Positions 60,402 through 64,000 of a DNA stretch of 64,000 nt are shown here, piece by piece. The stretch covers positions 2,976,001 through 3,040,000 of the forward strand of contig NZ_BSST01000001.1 of the NCBI RefSeq assembly GCF_030161395.1. The letters run 5' to 3'. Numbering within the stretch: the stretch's first letter is position 1; each line of letters begins with the position of its first letter. This DNA comes from Thalassotalea insulae. Its GTDB lineage: Bacteria; Pseudomonadota; Gammaproteobacteria; Enterobacterales; Alteromonadaceae. A model generated the notes under the pieces. The model searched no databases, was not told the origin of the DNA, and saw only the letters and a program-made list of their open reading frames with translations. Made by a program: the position numbers and the translations under genes.

Positions 60402-61040
60402 GTGGCAGATCATCAAACAGAAGAACAACAAGTCGAAGCACTTAAGGCATTTTGGCACAATAATGGTAATGCTATTATTGCCGGATTATTTATCGGCTTT
60501 GGTAGCTTTATTGGTTATGGTAATTATCAGGAGCATAAGCTTGAAAGTGAGATTAATACTTCTGAAGCCTACCAAAATGTGCTTGAACTGGCTGATAAAG
60601 ATGACGAAGCATATCGCGAAGCGGGCGAAAAATTTATTAATGAAAATGCTGATTCAAGTTATACCGCGTTAACGGCATTTGCCTTAGCCAAAGATGCCGC
60701 TGAGCACCAAGACTGGCAACAAGCAGCAAAATACTTAACCACGGCGATTGAAAAATCATCTGATAACAGTTTAAAAGCCATTGCTACTGTCAGACTGGCT
60801 CGAGTACAAGTGCAGTTAGAGCAATATGAGCAAGCCATTGCAACTGTTTCTCAAGCATTGCCTGAATCATTTAAAGCCAGTGTTGAAGAAATTAAAGGCG
60901 ATGCTTATTTAAAGCAAGAGCAACTTGAACTTGCTAGAACAGCTTATCAGGCTGCTATTGAAGCGTCAGGACAAAATGTTGCGCCGGCACTGCAAATGAA
61001 GCTAGATGATTTAGCGCAGAATATCGTCTTAGCTAAGTAA
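60402..61040 (+). CDS. yfgM: YfgM family membrane-anchored TPR protein
   Basis: 212 residues, GTG start 9 bp after hisS. A short cytoplasmic N-terminus, one membrane helix (about 20-40, GNAIIAGLFIGFGSFIGYG), and a periplasmic helical/TPR region. YfgM associates with the Sec translocon and PpiD and buffers envelope stress signalling in E. coli. Standard neighbour of hisS and bamB. Confidence 0.93.
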   Translation: MADHQTEEQQVEALKAFWHNNGNAIIAGLFIGFGSFIGYGNYQEHKLESEINTSEAYQNVLELADKDDEAYREAGEKFINENADSSYTALTAFALAKDAAEHQDWQQAAKYLTTAIEKSSDNSLKAIATVRLARVQVQLEQYEQAIATVSQALPESFKASVEEIKGDAYLKQEQLELARTAYQAAIEASGQNVAPALQMKLDDLAQNIVLAK

Positions 61041-61144
61041 TTAGTCGTTAGCTTTATTCAGTAAATTGCTGATACCAAAAATTACCCTGAACTTTGGTTA
61101 AATTTCTGGTCAAAGAAGTTAATGCAAAAATATTGGAGCCATAA

Positions 61145-62368
61145 GTGCTTACTTTTATACAAATGAAAATAACAAAAACGAGTTTTGCCAAACAGCTGTT
61201 AGCTGGTTGTTTGTTGACGGGATTAGTGGCGTGTTCTTCAACTGAAGATGAAATTGATGAAACTGAACCGGTAGAGTTAACAGAAATTACACCACAGTTT
61301 AAAGCGAAAGTTTTATGGGAAGAAAGCGTCGGTGATGGCGTTAGTCATTATTTTTCTCGATTAAACCCAATTGTAGCCTACGATAAAGTATTTTCTGCCA
61401 GTCGAGAAGGTGATGTATATGCCTTTAATCTTAGTGATGGCAAAGAAGTTTGGCATGCAGACTTGCGTACGGAAACCCCAGACGGTGGCTTTTTTGCGAG
61501 TAAAAAATCGGCATTGATCAGTGGTGGTCCGGTTGCAGGCATTAACAAAATCTTTTTAGGCAGTGAAAACGGTAAAGTGATCGCATTAGATGCGGAAAAT
61601 GGTGAGCTTTCTTGGCAGGAAAAGATTAAAGGGGAAGTGATTGCTGCTCCGGCTATTGATGCTGGTACCTTAGTGGTTAATTCCGCCTCTGGTGTACTTA
61701 AAGCATTCAATGCCAGTAACGGTGAAGAGCAATGGCAAATCGAACAAGATGTGCCGCCATTAACCTTACGTGGTATCAGTACGCCGACAATTACTGCAGG
61801 TGGTGTGCTGGTTGGTACGGCTGATGGCATGATGACCGTTTACATTCTGGAAAACGGCCAGCAAGGCTGGACCACTGAAGTGGGTGAAGCAACGGGTTCA
61901 ACAGAGTTGCAACGCGTTGTTGATATCGACAGTAAACCGTTAATTTATGGTGATAAGGTTTATGCTGTATCATCACGAGGTCATTTAGTGGCGATTGATT
62001 TACGTTCAGGCCGCACTATCTGGAAACGTAAATACTCTTCTTATCGTCCAATTGCAGTGAGTGGTAATAGCTTATTTATTACTGATGTTAAGGGACACAT
62101 TTATGCGGTTGATCGTAATAATGGCCTAGAGAAATGGAGCCAATTATCGTTTACTAACCGGGGGGTAACTGGTGCTGCTGTTGTGAAAAATTACATAGTT
62201 GTAGGTGATTTTGAAGGTTATTTGCACTGGCTAGATCAAGATTCAGGTGAAATCGTTGCCCGTCATCATGTCGATGGCAGTGGTATTTACGCAACTCCAA
62301 CCGTCGATAACGATATACTTTATGTACAATCACGTGATGGTGATTTACAAGCGATAGAAACACCCTAA
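61145..62368 (+). CDS. bamB: Outer membrane assembly lipoprotein BamB
   Basis: 407 residues from GTG 61145, chosen because GGAG stands 6 bases upstream; ATG 61163 has no ribosome site. Lipobox LVAC. The rest is an eight-bladed PQQ-type propeller, with repeats such as VYAFNLSDGKEVWHADL, VIALDAENGELSWQEKI and LKAFNASNGEEQWQIEQ. Part of the BAM complex. Its own terminator follows (62392-62432). Confidence 0.95.
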   Translation: MLTFIQMKITKTSFAKQLLAGCLLTGLVACSSTEDEIDETEPVELTEITPQFKAKVLWEESVGDGVSHYFSRLNPIVAYDKVFSASREGDVYAFNLSDGKEVWHADLRTETPDGGFFASKKSALISGGPVAGINKIFLGSENGKVIALDAENGELSWQEKIKGEVIAAPAIDAGTLVVNSASGVLKAFNASNGEEQWQIEQDVPPLTLRGISTPTITAGGVLVGTADGMMTVYILENGQQGWTTEVGEATGSTELQRVVDIDSKPLIYGDKVYAVSSRGHLVAIDLRSGRTIWKRKYSSYRPIAVSGNSLFITDVKGHIYAVDRNNGLEKWSQLSFTNRGVTGAAVVKNYIVVGDFEGYLHWLDQDSGEIVARHHVDGSGIYATPTVDNDILYVQSRDGDLQAIETP

Positions 62369-62391
62369 CAGTTTTTATCAACTAAACTAAG

Positions 62392-62432
62392 AACGGTTCC
62401 GTCGCAATAGTGTCTTCGGAGCCGTTGTTTGT
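62392..62432 (+). terminator. Terminator-like hairpin after bamB
   Basis: Ten-base arms (62392-62401 AACGGTTCCG; 62417-62426 CGGAGCCGTT, one G-T pair) with a 15-base loop, followed by GTTTGTT. It lies between bamB and der. Confidence 0.6.
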
Positions 62433-62468
62433 TATTAAACTTAATGAAAATAAATTTTTGAGGTCAAC

Positions 62469-63908
62469 ATGCTTCCTGTCGTCGCGCTAGTTGGACGTCC
62501 CAATGTCGGTAAATCTACATTATTTAATCGATTAACTCGTAGCCGAGATGCACTGGTTGCAGATTACCCTGGCTTAACGCGCGATCGCCAATATGGTCAG
62601 GCTGAGGTCGAAGAACATCCGTTCATTGTCATTGATACTGGTGGTATTCACGGTGATGAAGAAGGGATTGATGCCTTAATGGCGGAACAGTCCCTAATGG
62701 CGATTGAAGAAGCGGATGCTGTGTTGTTTTTAGTCGACGCCCGAGCTGGCTTAACCTCGGCTGATATAGGTATTGCAGATCACCTGCGCAAGCAAAATAA
62801 AAAAGTCTTTTTGGTGGCTAATAAAATAGATGGTATTGATGCTGATTCTGCTGTCGCTGAATTTTATCAGCTAGCGTTAGGAGAAGTGCATCAAATAGCG
62901 GCTGCCCACGGCCGTGGTGTTACCCAATTATTGACGTTAGCATTAACGCCACATATTGAAGCTTTGGGTCAGGAACAAACGCCTGAGTCAGAAGCTGCGC
63001 AAGATAGTGAAGAAATAGATGCGCCAGAAGAAAACGACAAGATTAAATTGGCGATTATCGGTAAACCAAACGTTGGTAAATCAACATTAACTAATCGTAT
63101 TTTAGGGGAAGAACGGGTCGTCGTTTACGATATGCCTGGTACCACCCGTGATAGTGTCTATATTCCAATGGAACGTAATGGTCGTGAATATACCTTAATC
63201 GATACTGCTGGTATTCGTCGTCGTAAGAATGTCACCGATGTGGTAGAAAAGTATTCCGTGATTAAGACCTTGCGGGCGATAGAAGATGCTAACGTTTGCT
63301 TACTGATTATAGATGCTCACGAAGGCATTACTGATCAAGATTTAAGCTTACTAGGATTCATCTTAGAAGCTGGTCGCTCTTTAGTATTGGCGGTAAATAA
63401 ATGGGATGGTTTAGACGAACATGTCAAAGATCGGATTAAGACCGAACTTGACCGTCGTTTAGGTTTTATTGATTTTGCCCGTATTCACTTTATATCAGCA
63501 TTACATGGTACCGGGGTCGGACACCTTTATGAGTCGGTGGAAGAGGCCTTTGTGTCTGCGACTAAGCGTATTTCCACTTCTATGGTCACGAAGATTTTGG
63601 ATATGGCAGTGTTTGATCATCAGCCGCCAATGCATAATGGTCGTAGGATCAAGTTAAAATATGCCCATGCCGGTGGTTATAATCCACCGATTATCGTGAT
63701 TCATGGTAATCAAACTAAGCATTTACCGGTTTCTTATAAACGTTATTTGATGAATTATTACCGTAAATCACTCAAGGTAATGGGGACACCAATAAAAATA
63801 GAGTTTAGGGAAACGGCTAATCCATTCTCAGGTAAGAAAAAACTCAGTTATACCGATCAGAAAAAATTAGCGCGTAAAACGCAAGGTTATAAAAAAACTG
63901 ACGATTAA
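62469..63908 (+). CDS. der: Ribosome-associated GTPase Der (EngA)
   Basis: 479 residues. Two GTPase domains: the first has GRPNVGKSTLFNRL (9-22), DTGG and NKID; the second has GKPNVGKSTLTNRI (about 199), DTAGIRRR and NKWD. An acidic linker (about 165-192, rich in E/D) joins them, and a KH-like domain follows (about 375-479). Essential for 50S maturation. Last gene of the conserved block in the window. Confidence 0.97.
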   Translation: MLPVVALVGRPNVGKSTLFNRLTRSRDALVADYPGLTRDRQYGQAEVEEHPFIVIDTGGIHGDEEGIDALMAEQSLMAIEEADAVLFLVDARAGLTSADIGIADHLRKQNKKVFLVANKIDGIDADSAVAEFYQLALGEVHQIAAAHGRGVTQLLTLALTPHIEALGQEQTPESEAAQDSEEIDAPEENDKIKLAIIGKPNVGKSTLTNRILGEERVVVYDMPGTTRDSVYIPMERNGREYTLIDTAGIRRRKNVTDVVEKYSVIKTLRAIEDANVCLLIIDAHEGITDQDLSLLGFILEAGRSLVLAVNKWDGLDEHVKDRIKTELDRRLGFIDFARIHFISALHGTGVGHLYESVEEAFVSATKRISTSMVTKILDMAVFDHQPPMHNGRRIKLKYAHAGGYNPPIIVIHGNQTKHLPVSYKRYLMNYYRKSLKVMGTPIKIEFRETANPFSGKKKLSYTDQKKLARKTQGYKKTDD

Positions 63909-64000
63909 CAGTTGGGTGCGGTTATTCATAGTCAAAGTTAATAAAGATTGCATTTATGCGTTATCTTGACTAGTGTAATGATTATTCCTAATAAAAATTA
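63909..64000. other. Intergenic tail of window
   Basis: 92 bp after der with no ORF or terminator that I can support. Confidence 0.5.

Noticed and set aside
61378..61830. 150-residue antisense ORF in bamB
   Set aside because: Shadow frame of a propeller repeat gene.
1..64000. tRNA, rRNA, CRISPR, transposon or prophage
   Set aside because: No cloverleaf, spaced repeats, transposase, integrase or phage genes seen in gaps or frames; all gaps over 300 bp were read.

Overview
The window looks like chromosomal DNA of a marine gammaproteobacterium of the order Alteromonadales, most likely Colwelliaceae (Colwellia or Thalassotalea type). This rests on the low-GC, AT-rich composition, the conserved order rlmN-pilF-rodZ-ispG-hisS-yfgM-bamB-der, the thrL-thrABC operon, the long class of isocitrate lyase with malate synthase G, and the many c-di-GMP proteins. 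The genus is an inference. No tRNA, rRNA, CRISPR array, prophage or intact insertion sequence was found.

Layout. 1-8.9 kb, mostly minus strand: 3'-truncated polyphosphate kinase ppk1, a GcvR-like ACT protein, a PilZ protein, ettA, then CBS protein, PAS-PAS-GGDEF-EAL protein and a double pseudo-receiver/hemerythrin protein. 9.2-14.6 kb: MipA/OmpV porin, DUF3019 protein, RstAB-like two-component system, selO and a second CBS protein. 14.7-22.5 kb: a phosphate block with a Pho box, pstC-pstA-pstB-phoU, then a DUF47 PhoU-like protein with a PiT transporter. 23.1-25.3 kb: ECF sigma factor, membrane protein (probable anti-sigma factor) and secreted coiled-coil protein. 25.3-28.6 kb: VOC-family pseudogene, GNAT, alpha/beta hydrolase, a divergent GlxA-type regulator and a secreted orphan. 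28.8-35.3 kb: malate synthase G, LrgB, LrgA and LysR on minus, isocitrate lyase on plus. 35.3-39.1 kb: LexA-controlled yebG, a YgjP-like metalloprotein, a 31-residue membrane ORF, and a response regulator-CheC-diguanylate cyclase operon. 39.2-45 kb: thr attenuator and thrABC, then ung. 45-51.3 kb: class V aminotransferase, GNAT, FAD amine oxidase, D-2-hydroxyacid dehydrogenase, NnrS, DUF2164. 51.3-64 kb: a 41-residue CxxC membrane ORF with iscX, NAD malic enzyme, ndk, then the conserved rlmN to der block.

How the genes work together. The Pst genes (high-affinity Pi import), PiT/DUF47 (low-affinity import) and ppk1 (polyphosphate) form a phosphate theme, and the Pst promoter carries three 11-bp PhoB-type repeats. 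Glyoxylate-shunt enzymes and malic enzyme handle C2/C4 carbon flow. Several systems (hemerythrin protein, GGDEF/EAL proteins, CheC-diguanylate cyclase operon, PilZ, pilF) point to oxygen- and surface-responsive behaviour. The least familiar units are the sigma/membrane/coiled-coil trio, the pseudo-receiver hemerythrin protein, the RR-CheC-DGC operon, and the small membrane ORFs. None of these is proven to be a new system from sequence alone.
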